Positions 8,777 through 17,308 of a DNA stretch of 64,000 bases are shown here, piece by piece. Made by a program: the position numbers and the translations under genes. The notes beneath the pieces were generated by a model. That model saw only the letters and a program-made list of their open reading frames with translations, searched no databases and was not told the DNA's origin. Within the stretch, counting starts at the first letter, position 1; each line of letters starts with the position of its first letter. Source of the stretch: Duganella sp. BuS-21 (GTDB lineage: Bacteria; Pseudomonadota; Gammaproteobacteria; Burkholderiales; Burkholderiaceae_D); the NCBI GenBank assembly GCA_041874725.1, contig CP097466.1, forward strand, positions 6,324,001-6,388,000, given 5' to 3'.

Positions 8777-9484
8777 ATGAACACCATGACTTACAGCCGG
8801 ACGGCTTCGCCGCTGTCCGCGGATAGCGCTGGGTTGACGCGCGAACTGAAGCGCCGCAGCCGCAGGCTGGCGCCGATGGCAGCCATCGTTGTAGGTCACG
8901 CAGTGGTGTTTTATCTCGCTTACTCCGGCATGCTGCGCACGGTCACGCACGCCATCCTGCCGCAAGTGGTGACCGTCACGTTCGTGGCCGCGCCCGAGCC
9001 GCTGAAGGCGCCGCCGCCGCCAAAGCTGGTGCCGCTGGTGCAGCCTAAGCAAACCTTCGTGCCGCCGCTGCCGCAGCTGAATATCGTCCAGACCGAACCG
9101 ACCATTACCCTGCCGCCGCCGCAGCCGCGCGCTGCCGAAGCGACGCCGGTGCCAGCGCAGCCGACGACGCACGCGGCGCCACCGGCCCCGCCGGCGCCAT
9201 CCGCGCCGAAAATGGTAACAGGGGTGGAATATGTGCGCGCACCGCAGCCGGTTTATCCGAATATTTCGCGCCGCATGGGCGAAACCGGGGTCGTCACGCT
9301 GTACGTGCTGATTGGTGAAAAGGGCAAGGCCGAGCAGGTGACGGTGCATAAGTCGTCCGGCTCCAGCAACCTCGATGAAGCCGGCCGCCAGGCCGTGCTG
9401 CGCGCGCTGTTCAAGCCGCAGGTCGAGGACGGCAAAGCCGTCTCCGTGTACGCACTGGTACCGATCAATTTCCAGCTGGGCTAA
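8777..9484 (+). CDS. tonB: Energy transducer TonB
   Basis: The 235-residue protein has a short cytoplasmic N-terminus, one membrane helix (about residues 33-52), a periplasm-spanning Pro-rich region (about 74-138) and a C-terminal TonB domain (VEYVRAPQPVYPNISRRMGE... to VYALVPINFQLG). It links the ExoB/ExbD proton motor to outer-membrane receptors; exbBD are not in the window. The ATG follows the bfd stop with no gap. Likely iron-regulated with bfd, and may serve the TonB-dependent receptor at 14.9-17.2 kb. Confidence 0.92.
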   Translation: MNTMTYSRTASPLSADSAGLTRELKRRSRRLAPMAAIVVGHAVVFYLAYSGMLRTVTHAILPQVVTVTFVAAPEPLKAPPPPKLVPLVQPKQTFVPPLPQLNIVQTEPTITLPPPQPRAAEATPVPAQPTTHAAPPAPPAPSAPKMVTGVEYVRAPQPVYPNISRRMGETGVVTLYVLIGEKGKAEQVTVHKSSGSSNLDEAGRQAVLRALFKPQVEDGKAVSVYALVPINFQLG

Positions 9485-9502
9485 GGCCCAGCCGGTGTCA
9501 TC

Positions 9503-10039
9503 TTACAGGTCCAGCCTGCCTTCGATCGAGTCGTCCAGGGTCTTGCCGATGACAGCACCCAACAGCATCTTGACGCTGGCCACGGCCTTGCCGTGCTTGG
9601 TATCCCAATAGTAGCCGTAGGTCGGCGCGAACTTGATCAGCGTGATGCGCGGATCGTCCTCGCCTTCGGTGAACCACGTCTTCATCATAAAACTCCACAA
9701 TTCCTTGAGCTTGGCCTGATCGCGCAGCACGGTGGCGATGCCTTCGAGGTGCATGAACTCGGCATGGGCCGAACCCTGGAAGTACAGCGTGGCCGAGGGA
9801 TCGACCGCCAGTTCGAGATTCTTCAGGCTGTCGCTGGCCGAGATAAACCACAAATTGCCGAGTTCATCGACTTGCAGCGCCGTCATCGGACGGGCGTCGC
9901 CGGGGCCGCCGTCGGCGTCGCTGGTGCAGAAGAAGCAGCCCGGCGTGCGATCAACGAACTCGCGTATTTTGCTCACCGCGTCTGCGCCGACGAGGTCCTG
10001 GTGATTCTGTTCTGCTTGGTTGGCGTTAATGGAATCCAT
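9503..10039 (-). CDS. Pyridoxamine 5'-phosphate oxidase family (general stress protein 26-like)
   Basis: The 178-residue protein has the split-barrel flavin-binding fold of the general stress protein 26 group: an early helix (KIREFVDRTPGCFFCTSD), the strand pair ARPMTALQVDELGNLWFIS and a later FTEGEDDPRITLIKFAPTYGYYWDTK. Members bind FMN or related cofactors; the reaction here is unknown and it is unlikely to be the vitamin B6 enzyme PdxH. An AGGAG site precedes the ATG. It diverges from bfr and converges on tonB. Confidence 0.82.
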   Translation of the reverse strand: MDSINANQAEQNHQDLVGADAVSKIREFVDRTPGCFFCTSDADGGPGDARPMTALQVDELGNLWFISASDSLKNLELAVDPSATLYFQGSAHAEFMHLEGIATVLRDQAKLKELWSFMMKTWFTEGEDDPRITLIKFAPTYGYYWDTKHGKAVASVKMLLGAVIGKTLDDSIEGRLDL

Positions 10040-10132
10040 GGCATCGCTCCTTTAGATGAGCACTCATGGTAGCTGTCCAGGACGAGAACCTCCGTGGGTT
10101 GCCTCACACAGCACGCAGTACCGTATGCGAAT

Positions 10133-10151
10133 GCTAATAATTTTCATTAGC
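10133..10151. promoter_or_regulatory. Fur-box-like palindrome upstream of bfr
   Basis: GCTAATAATTTTCATTAGC is an almost perfect palindrome and matches the Fur consensus at 14 of 19 positions by eye. It sits 122 bp before the bfr ATG in the region shared with the divergent PNPOx-like gene. Fur may act here directly on bfr or on the divergent gene. Confidence 0.65.
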
Positions 10152-10273
10152 ACCAACACTCTCAATCACCGAAGTTAGCTATGATTTCGCCGAAATTGTA
10201 GGATATTCCAGACGTAGCAGGGTATTTCGTGGCACAATGGCGGCATCCGCAACCATTTCAGAAAGACCTCCCC

Positions 10274-10747
10274 ATGAAGGGCGATCCAGAAGTTATCCGC
10301 TTGCTCAATGCACAGCTGACCAACGAACTCACTGCCATCAACCAGTACTTCCTGCATGCGCGCATGTACAAGCATTGGGGTCTGGAAAAGATCGGCAAGA
10401 AGGAATACGAAGAATCGATCGGCGAAATGAAGCACGCCGACAAACTGATCGACCGCATCCTGATGCTGGACGGCCTGCCGAACCTGCAAGCCATGCACAA
10501 GATCATGATCGGCGAGCACACCGAAGAAATGATCAACTGCGACCTGAAGCTGGAAAAAGGCGCACAGATCACCGTCAAGGAAGGCATCGCCGCCGCCGAA
10601 AAGGCGGCCGACTACGTGTCGCGCGACCTGCTGCTGATGATCCTGGAAGATACCGAAGAGCACATCGACTGGCTCGAAACGCAGCTGGACCTGATCGGCA
10701 AGATCGGCATCCAGAACTACCTGCAAAGCCAGATGAACGAAGACTAA
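10274..10747 (+). CDS. bfr: Bacterioferritin
   Basis: Bacterioferritin forms a 24-subunit shell that oxidises and stores iron and binds haem between subunits. The 157-residue protein has the ferroxidase ligands E18 (TNELTAIN), E51 and H54 (SIGEMKHAD), with the haem ligand M52 in the same motif, and later EDTEEHIDW. The start is MKGDPEVI, the conserved family N-terminus; 15 extra codons upstream are not conserved and contain no better ribosome-binding site. It closes the iron block with feo and bfd. Confidence 0.97.
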   Translation: MKGDPEVIRLLNAQLTNELTAINQYFLHARMYKHWGLEKIGKKEYEESIGEMKHADKLIDRILMLDGLPNLQAMHKIMIGEHTEEMINCDLKLEKGAQITVKEGIAAAEKAADYVSRDLLLMILEDTEEHIDWLETQLDLIGKIGIQNYLQSQMNED

Positions 10748-10750
10748 GCC

Positions 10751-12085
10751 TTAGCTCGCCGGTTCTTCAAGAGGCCGCAAGCTTGTTGCTTGCGGCTTTT
10801 TTATTTTCACCAGCAGCACCGCCACCGCGCCGCACAGCATCAGCGCGCCCGCCAGCCGGATCACGTTCTCCGGGTTGCCGCCCAGCAGGCTGCGGTAGTA
10901 CAGCGGCAGCGTGAAGATCTGGATGATCATCGGAATGACGATGAACATATTGAAGATCCCCATGTAGACGCCGGTGCGCTCCGGCGGAATGCAGCCCGCC
11001 AGCATCACATACGGATTGCCCATGATGCTGGCCCACGCCAGGCCGATGCCCACCATCGGCACCAACAGCAGCGCCGGCGTATGAATCATGGGAATGCTGA
11101 ACATCGCCACGCCGGCCAGCGCCAGGCAAATACTGTGCGTGATCTTCGGCCCGTAGCGCCGGGTGAACGGCACCAGCGCCAGCGCACCGGCAAACGCGAT
11201 GAAGTTGTAAAACGCACCCACCTGCCCCGCCAGCAGGCCGGCGTCGCGGAAGCCCTGGGAAGCCTGGTCGGTGGTGCCGTAAATCGTGGTCGACAGCGAC
11301 AGCATGATGTACTGCCAATAACAGAACATGGCATACCACTGGAACAGCTTGACCCACACCAGCTGGCGCATGGTGTCCGGCATCTCGCGCACGGCGCTGG
11401 CGATGTCGCCCAGCGTGTGGCGCCAGCCGGCCGGACGCGCGCGGATCTGGTCCAGCTCCGCCGCCGTCAGCGGATGCTCCGGCGTGGTCTTCAGGGTCCA
11501 CAGCACCGAGCTGATCGAAAACACCGCGCCGATCAGGAAAGCGACGATGACGATGTGCGGAATATGACTGCTGTTGACGGCGTCCTTGTTCATGCCCAGC
11601 CAGACCAGCAGCGACGGCGTCAGATAGGCCAGCGTTTGCCCCAGGCCGGTGAAGGCGCTCTGCGTCAGGAAGCCGATCGAGTGCTGCTGCGGCGCCAGCT
11701 TGTCGCTGACGAAGGCGCGATACGGCTCCATCGTGACGTTGTTGGCCGCGTCCAGGATCCACAGCAGGCTGGCCGCCATCCACAACGTCGGGCTGAACGG
11801 CATGGCCAGCAGGCCAAGGCTGCACAGGATGGCGCCGATCAGGAAGTACGGCGTGCGCCGCCCCCAGCGGGTAACGGTGCGGTCGCTCATGGCGCCGATC
11901 AGCGGCTGCACCAGCAGGCCGGTCATCGGCCCGGCCAGCCACAGATACGGCAGACTGGCTTCGTCGGCGCCGAGGTATTTGTAGATGGGACTCATGCTGC
12001 TCTGCTGCAGACCGAAGCTGAACTGGATGCCGAAAAATCCGATGTTCATGTTGACGATCTGCCAGAACGACAGGCGCGGCTTCAT
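10751..12085 (-). CDS. MFS sugar transporter (SuxC-like, probable sucrose uptake)
   Basis: The protein is a 444-residue, about 12-span inner-membrane transporter of the GPH/SLC45-like sugar:cation symporter type, with the [13 protein letters not shown] loop after helix 3 and [12 protein letters not shown]. The ATG overlaps the stop of the upstream sugar kinase (ATGA), so it is the last gene of the sucrose operon. In Xanthomonas a comparable transporter (SuxC) takes sucrose across the inner membrane; the same role is inferred here from context. The first 72 codons of the longer open frame are antisense noise. Its 3' end contains the bfr terminator on the other strand. Confidence 0.85.
   Translation of the reverse strand: MKPRLSFWQIVNMNIGFFGIQFSFGLQQSSMSPIYKYLGADEASLPYLWLAGPMTGLLVQPLIGAMSDRTVTRWGRRTPYFLIGAILCSLGLLAMPFSPTLWMAASLLWILDAANNVTMEPYRAFVSDKLAPQQHSIGFLTQSAFTGLGQTLAYLTPSLLVWLGMNKDAVNSSHIPHIVIVAFLIGAVFSISSVLWTLKTTPEHPLTAAELDQIRARPAGWRHTLGDIASAVREMPDTMRQLVWVKLFQWYAMFCYWQYIMLSLSTTIYGTTDQASQGFRDAGLLAGQVGAFYNFIAFAGALALVPFTRRYGPKITHSICLALAGVAMFSIPMIHTPALLLVPMVGIGLAWASIMGNPYVMLAGCIPPERTGVYMGIFNMFIVIPMIIQIFTLPLYYRSLLGGNPENVIRLAGALMLCGAVAVLLVKIKKPQATSLRPLEEPAS
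10774..10803 (+). terminator. Rho-independent terminator of bfr
   Basis: Nine-bp stem GCCGCAAGC/GCTTGCGGC, five-base loop and a run of seven T. The whole structure lies inside the last codons of the convergent MFS gene, so those codons encode both the transporter tail and the bfr terminator. Confidence 0.9.
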
Positions 12086-13023
12086 GCGGCGGCTCCCTGA
12101 TGCCAGTTGGCGATCCACTGGGTGTAGAAGCCGATATCGGCCGGCACCGCGCCGGAGATGCCGCAGATGGCGCCGGCAAATGCGTTCGCGCGCGCCAGCG
12201 TCAACGGCAGCGGCCAGCCCTGCGCCTGGCCGAACAGGAACACTGCCGAGAAGGCATCGCCCGCACCGACGGTATCGACGATATGCGCCGGCGCGTGGCA
12301 TTCATGGTTGGCGGCCAGCGTGCCGTCGGCGCCGAAGTACAGCGCGCCGCGCTCGCCCAGCGTGACGATCAGGCCTTGAAGGCCAAAGCTGCGCATCAGG
12401 GTCAGGCAGGCGTCGCGCAGCGCGGCGCTGTCGGCCGCGCCGGTTCCGGGCTGGGTGTGCGTGTACCAGCGGAACAGGTCTTTCAGCTCGTCCTCGTTGA
12501 CCTTGACGATATCGGCAAGCTTGAGCGACTCGTGGGCGATGCGTTCGGTGACTTGCCCTTCGCGCACATTGAGGTCGAGGTAGCGCTGCGCACTGCTGGC
12601 CTCCAGCATGGCGCGCAAGGTGGCGCGCGATTGCTCATGGCGTTGCGCCATGGTGCCGAAGTAAATCACCTGCGGCTGCGCGCCGCGCAACGCCGCCAGG
12701 GCCGGCGTGGGTTCGATGTAATCATAGGCCTGGTCGGGCAGGATGATGAAGCGGTGGCCGGCGGCATGGCGTTCGACCACCACACGGCCGGTGGTTTCCC
12801 GCGCATCGACCTGCAAGCCAGCCTCGCTCATGCCGAAGCGCGAAAATTCATTGCGCACCAGGGCGCCGTTCTTGTCCGCGCCGATGCGTGTGACCATCAG
12901 CGCGGCCACGCCGAACGCGGCCAGATTGCGCGCTACGTTGAAAGGTGCGCCGCCCACCACTTGCTCGCTGATGAAATCATCCACCAGCGCTTCGCCGAAG
13001 ACGGCGATGCTTGGTTCGTTCAT
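12082..13023 (-). CDS. PfkB-family carbohydrate kinase (probable fructokinase)
   Basis: This is a 313-residue ribokinase/PfkB-fold kinase. The N-terminal IAVFGEALVDDF and VGGAPFNVARNLAAFG bind sugar, and the C-terminal DTVGAGDAFSAVF supplies the anion hole and catalytic Asp. The start at MNEPSIAVFGEA has GGAG upstream and overlaps the amylosucrase stop as ATGA, so translation is coupled. Following an enzyme that releases fructose from sucrose, fructokinase (fructose 6-phosphate formation) is the sensible assignment, though PfkB specificity cannot be read directly. Confidence 0.87.
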   Translation of the reverse strand: MNEPSIAVFGEALVDDFISEQVVGGAPFNVARNLAAFGVAALMVTRIGADKNGALVRNEFSRFGMSEAGLQVDARETTGRVVVERHAAGHRFIILPDQAYDYIEPTPALAALRGAQPQVIYFGTMAQRHEQSRATLRAMLEASSAQRYLDLNVREGQVTERIAHESLKLADIVKVNEDELKDLFRWYTHTQPGTGAADSAALRDACLTLMRSFGLQGLIVTLGERGALYFGADGTLAANHECHAPAHIVDTVGAGDAFSAVFLFGQAQGWPLPLTLARANAFAGAICGISGAVPADIGFYTQWIANWHQGAAA

Positions 13024-14873
13024 GCTGTCGCTCCAGGTTCCAGCCAATGCATCGCATACGGTGCCAGCGTTACCGCGCCGTCCAGTATGGCGCCGTCCAA
13101 GCAGTCGGTCCAGCGGCCTTGCAGCACATAGCGTTGCGGCGCGCCGGAGAAATTCATCAAGGTGATAAACGCGTCGCCGCGCGCCAACGCCAGCACGCCA
13201 TCCGGCGCATCGGCCCGCAAGGTACGCGGCGCGCTGGCAGCCAGTTCATCGTGCCGGCGGCGCACGCGCACCATACGGATCAGCGATTGATATACCTGGC
13301 CGGCACTGGCGGCGGTGTCATCGCGGCCCTGCCAGCGCGCCTGCTCCAGCACGGGGCGCTGCAGCCAGCGGCTGTCCATCGCGTGCTGCGGGCGCTGCAG
13401 ATAGCTGTCGTCGTTCTCCATCGCCAGTTCGTCGCCCATGTACAGCACCGGCAGCGCGCCGAAGCTCAACGCCAGCCCATGCAGCAACAGCAGGCGGCGC
13501 ACCGCCAGCAAGCGTTCATCGGCGGTCCGCGCCTGCGTCAGGCCCGCCAGCGAGGCGGCCATGCCGTTGCTGCCGTGCGCCGCGTTGGGGTCGCTACTCT
13601 GGAAGGCGGCGCCGCTCGCATAGCTGTTCTCGCCGCCGGCGAAGAAGCGGGCGGCGCGGGCCAGGCGCGCATTGGCGTCGCCGCCGTCCGCCGCCGCTTC
13701 CGCGCGCAACACGTTCCAGCCGATGTCATCGTGGCAGCGCACGTAGCTGAGCCAGGTGGCGGCCGGCGGCAGCGCGGGCGTGTTGCGGATCACCTCGCGC
13801 AACACGCCGGTGTCCTGCTCCGACAAGGCCAGCCAGCCGGCCGCCATCAGGCTGCTGTGATAGGCGATGTGGCATTCGCGCGCCTCGGCGCTGCCCAGGT
13901 AGGCCGGCAGTTCCCGGGTCGGCACGATGGCTTCGGCCTTCAGCAGCACGCCCGGTGCGACGATATCGACGATCGCCCGCAAGGCTTGCAGGATCTGGTG
14001 CGCCTCCGGCTGGTTCATGCTGTTGCTGCCTTCGCGCTTCCACAGGAAGGCGGTGGAATCGAGGCGGAAGACTTCGATGCCGCGATTCGCCAGCCGCAGC
14101 ATGGCGGCCGCCATGTCGGCAAAGACCGCCGGGTTGGCATAGTTCAGGTCCCACTGGTAGGGATAGAAGGTGCTCCAGACCCAGCCGCCCATTTCCTCGA
14201 CATGGGTGAAGTTGCCCGGTGCGACCTGCGGGAACACCTGGCCCAGCGTCGCTTCGTAGCGGTCCGGCATGGTGCGGTCCGGGTAGACGAGGAACATGGC
14301 GCGCGCCTGCGGGTCGCCGGCCTTGGCGGCGACGGCCCAGGCGTGATCGTCCGCCACGTGATTCAGGATGAAGTCGGAACACAGGCTGATGCCGGCCTCA
14401 CGCAGCTGCGCGGTCAACGCTTCCAGGTCGGCGTTGGTGCCCAGCGACGGCGCCACCTGGTCGAAACTGGCGACGGCAAAGCCGCCGTCGTTCTCGCCGG
14501 CGCGCGCGCGCAGGAACGGCAGCAGGTGCAGATAGCTGACGCCCAGCTCCTGTAGATACGGTATGCGCGCCGCCACACCATTCAGGTCGCCGCCGAAGTT
14601 TTGCACATAGGCGCAGTAACCCAGCATGCGCTGGCTGAGAAACCAGTCCGGCTGCGCCGCGCGCTGCGCGTCCAGCGCGCGCAAAGGCGCCGGGCGCGAT
14701 GCGTACAACATGCCCAACGACGCCATCAACTCGCCGAACCAGATCTCGAACTCGGCGTGGCCGCCGTACAAGCCGGCCAGCAGGCGCCGCAGCACCGGCT
14801 CGTTGACGGCCAGGCGCTGCGCGGCCTGCGGCCGCAGGGCTTCGGGCAGGACCGCAAGCATGCGCTCCGACAT
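13020..14873 (-). CDS. Amylosucrase or sucrose hydrolase (GH13_4)
   Basis: This GH13 enzyme (617 residues) aligns well with Neisseria amylosucrase: PDWFLSQRMLG, LGVSYLHLLPF, SDFILNHVADDHAWA, MPDRYEATL, QWDLNYANP. The catalytic triad is visible as the nucleophile D272 (FRLDSTAF), acid/base E314 (LLKAEAIV) and D382 (RCHDDIGW). It splits sucrose, either transferring glucose to an alpha-1,4-glucan or to water; the Xanthomonas SuxB relative is a hydrolase. No signal peptide, so it acts in the cytoplasm on imported sucrose. Two starts are possible: ATG 14873, four bases after the receptor stop (chosen), or ATG 14888, which overlaps that gene. Confidence 0.9.
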   Translation of the reverse strand: MSERMLAVLPEALRPQAAQRLAVNEPVLRRLLAGLYGGHAEFEIWFGELMASLGMLYASRPAPLRALDAQRAAQPDWFLSQRMLGYCAYVQNFGGDLNGVAARIPYLQELGVSYLHLLPFLRARAGENDGGFAVASFDQVAPSLGTNADLEALTAQLREAGISLCSDFILNHVADDHAWAVAAKAGDPQARAMFLVYPDRTMPDRYEATLGQVFPQVAPGNFTHVEEMGGWVWSTFYPYQWDLNYANPAVFADMAAAMLRLANRGIEVFRLDSTAFLWKREGSNSMNQPEAHQILQALRAIVDIVAPGVLLKAEAIVPTRELPAYLGSAEARECHIAYHSSLMAAGWLALSEQDTGVLREVIRNTPALPPAATWLSYVRCHDDIGWNVLRAEAAADGGDANARLARAARFFAGGENSYASGAAFQSSDPNAAHGSNGMAASLAGLTQARTADERLLAVRRLLLLHGLALSFGALPVLYMGDELAMENDDSYLQRPQHAMDSRWLQRPVLEQARWQGRDDTAASAGQVYQSLIRMVRVRRRHDELAASAPRTLRADAPDGVLALARGDAFITLMNFSGAPQRYVLQGRWTDCLDGAILDGAVTLAPYAMHWLEPGATA

Positions 14874-14877
14874 TTCT

Positions 14878-17166
14878 TTAGAAGGCATAGGACAGGCTTA
14901 CTTTGGCGGCGCGGCCGGAGATGGAACGGGCGGCATGGCCGTCGCCCTCCACTTCGGTATAGCCGATCTTGTTGAACAGATTATTCACGCTCAGCGACAG
15001 CGTGGCTTTCTCGGTCAGGCTGTAGTTGAGGTAGGCATTGACCACTTCATACGCCGGCAGTTCGATGGTGTGGGCATCGTCGCCCCACGCTTTGCCGGTG
15101 CCGATCAGGCTGGCGCCGACGGTGGTGTCGCCAAAGCTGTAGCTCGGCGCCAACTGGTAGATGTACTTGGCCTGGCGACGCGGCGTCTTGCCGATGTTGG
15201 CCACGTCGGCGGCGGCGCTGCCGGTGATCTTGGCGTCGGTGTAGGTCAGGCCGCCGGTGATGCGGAAGCCGCCGTTGCTGTAGGCGCCCTCCAGCTCGAC
15301 GCCCTTGGCGTCGTACTTGTTGGAGGTGCTGCGCTGGGTGGTCGCCTCGAAATTGCTCTCGTCGGTCTTGGCCTGGAACAGCGTCACGAAGGCGCTGACG
15401 CCGCCGCTGCGCCACTTCACGCCGCCCTCGATCTGCTTGACGGTGTTGATATTGATCGGCGCGCTGCCGTCGAGCGGGGTGCCGAACAGAATGCGGTCCG
15501 CATTGAAGGCCACGCCATCGCTGGCGCGCACGAAGGCCGCCAGGTTTTTGGTGATGCTGTAGTTGCCGCCCACCGAGTAGGAATTGTGATTGAGCTTGTA
15601 GTCCACCATCTGTTCGGTGGCCGGATCGTAGCGCAGCACGCCGCCGCTCGAAGTGGCGATGTTGGCGGTGCCGCTGGCCTGCTGGCGATCCTGGCGGATG
15701 CTGGCGTCCAGGTTCAGCGGGCCGGCTTCATAGCCGAGGTTCAGGTACGGCGAAGTCAGTTTGTATTCCATGTCCACGGCGCGCGAGCAGCAGCCGCCGA
15801 AGGCCGGGCCCACCAGGCCGGGCGTGGCGCTGGCCGTTTGCAGCAGCGCCGGCTTGTCGCCGCTGGCCTGCATCAGGTATTCGTTGAAGTTCCAGGTCAG
15901 CGCCAGCTGTTGCGTCGACAGATACAGGCCGGCGGTGGCGGTCACCTTGCCGCCGCCGGCCAGCGTGAAGGTCTTGGCCAGCTTGGTGTCGTTCAGCGTA
16001 TTGCCGGCATCGTCGATCGAGGTGTTGAACACCACGGCCGAGAAGGCGCGGCCGTTGTAAGCCTTGCCTTTATTGGGGCCGGTGGCGAACACGTAGTTGC
16101 CGACCGTGCCGTTGTTACCGGCAAAGACGCCGGCAAAGCGGCCGCTGTTGCTGGAGGTGCGGAACTTGTCGCTCAGCTTCCAGCCGCCTCCCAGATCGAA
16201 GGAGCCTTCGAGGCCGAGCGCATCGCTCTTCACGCGCAGGCCGTCGTTGACGTTGGTCGATACCGGCGTGTTGTTTTTGCTGAGGACCACATCGCGCACC
16301 CAGTACGGCGAGTAAAAGCTGGCGGTGCGCGGATCGATGCCGGGGATTTCGCGGATCTGCTGGTTCACCACCTGCACCGGCACCGGCAGCGCAGTCGGCG
16401 ATTTGTCGTCGAGGTGCTTGAACGACAGGCGGATAAAGCCATTGTCCAGCTCATGCGTGATATTGCCGCGAATCTGGCCGCCGTCCTCGGTGCTCATGCC
16501 GGTATCGCGCACGCCTTCGCCGCTGCGGTAATTACCGCCGATGAAGAAGCGGGTCTTGTCCGAGAGCGGGGCGCCGTAATCGAAATCGTAGCGGGTCTGG
16601 TCGTAGCCGAGGCCGCGACTGATGGCGACGTGTCCCCCCTTTTCCTCGCCGGTCTTGGTGATGAAGTTGATGATGCCGCCCGGCGCGTTGGTCGCCAGCG
16701 TCGAGGCCGAGCCGCCGCGCACCACCTCCAGGTGATCCAGCGTGCCGTCGATTTTCACGTAGCTGTCCGGCGTGATGAAGTTGAAGTCGCCAGATTGCAG
16801 CACCGGCAGGCCGTCTTCCTGGATCTGGACATAGCGCGCGCCGCCGGCCGAGATCGGCACACCGCGCACCGTGATGTTGGCGTTGCCCTCGCCGCCCGAC
16901 GATTCCGAGCGTACGCCCGGCACCGAGCGCAGCACCTCGGCCGCGCTCATCGGCGCGGCGTTCTTGATGGCGTCGCCTTCGATGGTGCTGATCGAGACGC
17001 TGGTTTTCATTTTGGAAGAGGCGCCGCTGGTGCCGGTCACCACCACGCGCTCCATATTCAGGCCGTCTGCCGGCGGGGTGTCTTGCGCGGCAGCGCCCCC
17101 CATGTGCAGGACGGCGGTTGCGACGGCGGCAGCGATGCCGCCCAGTTGAAAGGTGCGATGGTCCAT
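14878..17166 (-). CDS. TonB-dependent outer-membrane receptor (SuxA-like)
   Basis: The 762-residue outer-membrane receptor has a signal peptide (about 1-28, ending GGAAAQ), a TonB-box-like MERVVVTG, a plug domain (AAEVLRSVPGVRSES, LDHLEVVRGG, GGIINFITKTG) and a 22-strand barrel ending in KVSLSYAF with the terminal aromatic residue. It is the first structural gene after the LacI repressor and two operator palindromes, and is followed by the sucrose enzyme, kinase and MFS carrier. By analogy with the Xanthomonas sux locus it likely imports sucrose or a related saccharide across the outer membrane; this substrate is inferred from neighbours. Confidence 0.88.
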   Translation of the reverse strand: MDHRTFQLGGIAAAVATAVLHMGGAAAQDTPPADGLNMERVVVTGTSGASSKMKTSVSISTIEGDAIKNAAPMSAAEVLRSVPGVRSESSGGEGNANITVRGVPISAGGARYVQIQEDGLPVLQSGDFNFITPDSYVKIDGTLDHLEVVRGGSASTLATNAPGGIINFITKTGEEKGGHVAISRGLGYDQTRYDFDYGAPLSDKTRFFIGGNYRSGEGVRDTGMSTEDGGQIRGNITHELDNGFIRLSFKHLDDKSPTALPVPVQVVNQQIREIPGIDPRTASFYSPYWVRDVVLSKNNTPVSTNVNDGLRVKSDALGLEGSFDLGGGWKLSDKFRTSSNSGRFAGVFAGNNGTVGNYVFATGPNKGKAYNGRAFSAVVFNTSIDDAGNTLNDTKLAKTFTLAGGGKVTATAGLYLSTQQLALTWNFNEYLMQASGDKPALLQTASATPGLVGPAFGGCCSRAVDMEYKLTSPYLNLGYEAGPLNLDASIRQDRQQASGTANIATSSGGVLRYDPATEQMVDYKLNHNSYSVGGNYSITKNLAAFVRASDGVAFNADRILFGTPLDGSAPININTVKQIEGGVKWRSGGVSAFVTLFQAKTDESNFEATTQRSTSNKYDAKGVELEGAYSNGGFRITGGLTYTDAKITGSAAADVANIGKTPRRQAKYIYQLAPSYSFGDTTVGASLIGTGKAWGDDAHTIELPAYEVVNAYLNYSLTEKATLSLSVNNLFNKIGYTEVEGDGHAARSISGRAAKVSLSYAF

Positions 17167-17234
17167 GGTCGTCTCCAGTATTGTCGTTGTTTTCAGTCTT
17201 CGCCTGCTGCTTTATTGAGCAGGTAAATCTATTA

Positions 17235-17248
17235 TGCAATCGATTGCA
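17235..17248. promoter_or_regulatory. LacI-type operator 1
   Basis: TGCAATCGATTGCA is a perfect 14-bp palindrome with the central CG typical of LacI/GalR-family operators. It lies 69 bp upstream of the receptor ATG, between the LacI gene and the operon that gene would control. Confidence 0.75.
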
Positions 17249-17290
17249 CCAACTTGCAAACGGCTTTTGCATCAGAGCGTCAAAGCTCAA

Positions 17291-17304
17291 TGCAATCGGT
17301 TGCA
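17291..17304. promoter_or_regulatory. LacI-type operator 2
   Basis: TGCAATCGGTTGCA differs from operator 1 at one central base. Centre-to-centre distance to operator 1 is 56 bp, about five helical turns, which would place both on the same face for joint binding or looping. It starts five bases from the last base of the lacI stop codon. Confidence 0.72.
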
Positions 17305-17308
17305 TAAA

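Noticed and set aside
14626..17226. 866-codon open frame on the + strand
   Set aside because: Antisense to the TonB-dependent receptor; the receptor has signal peptide, plug and barrel features.
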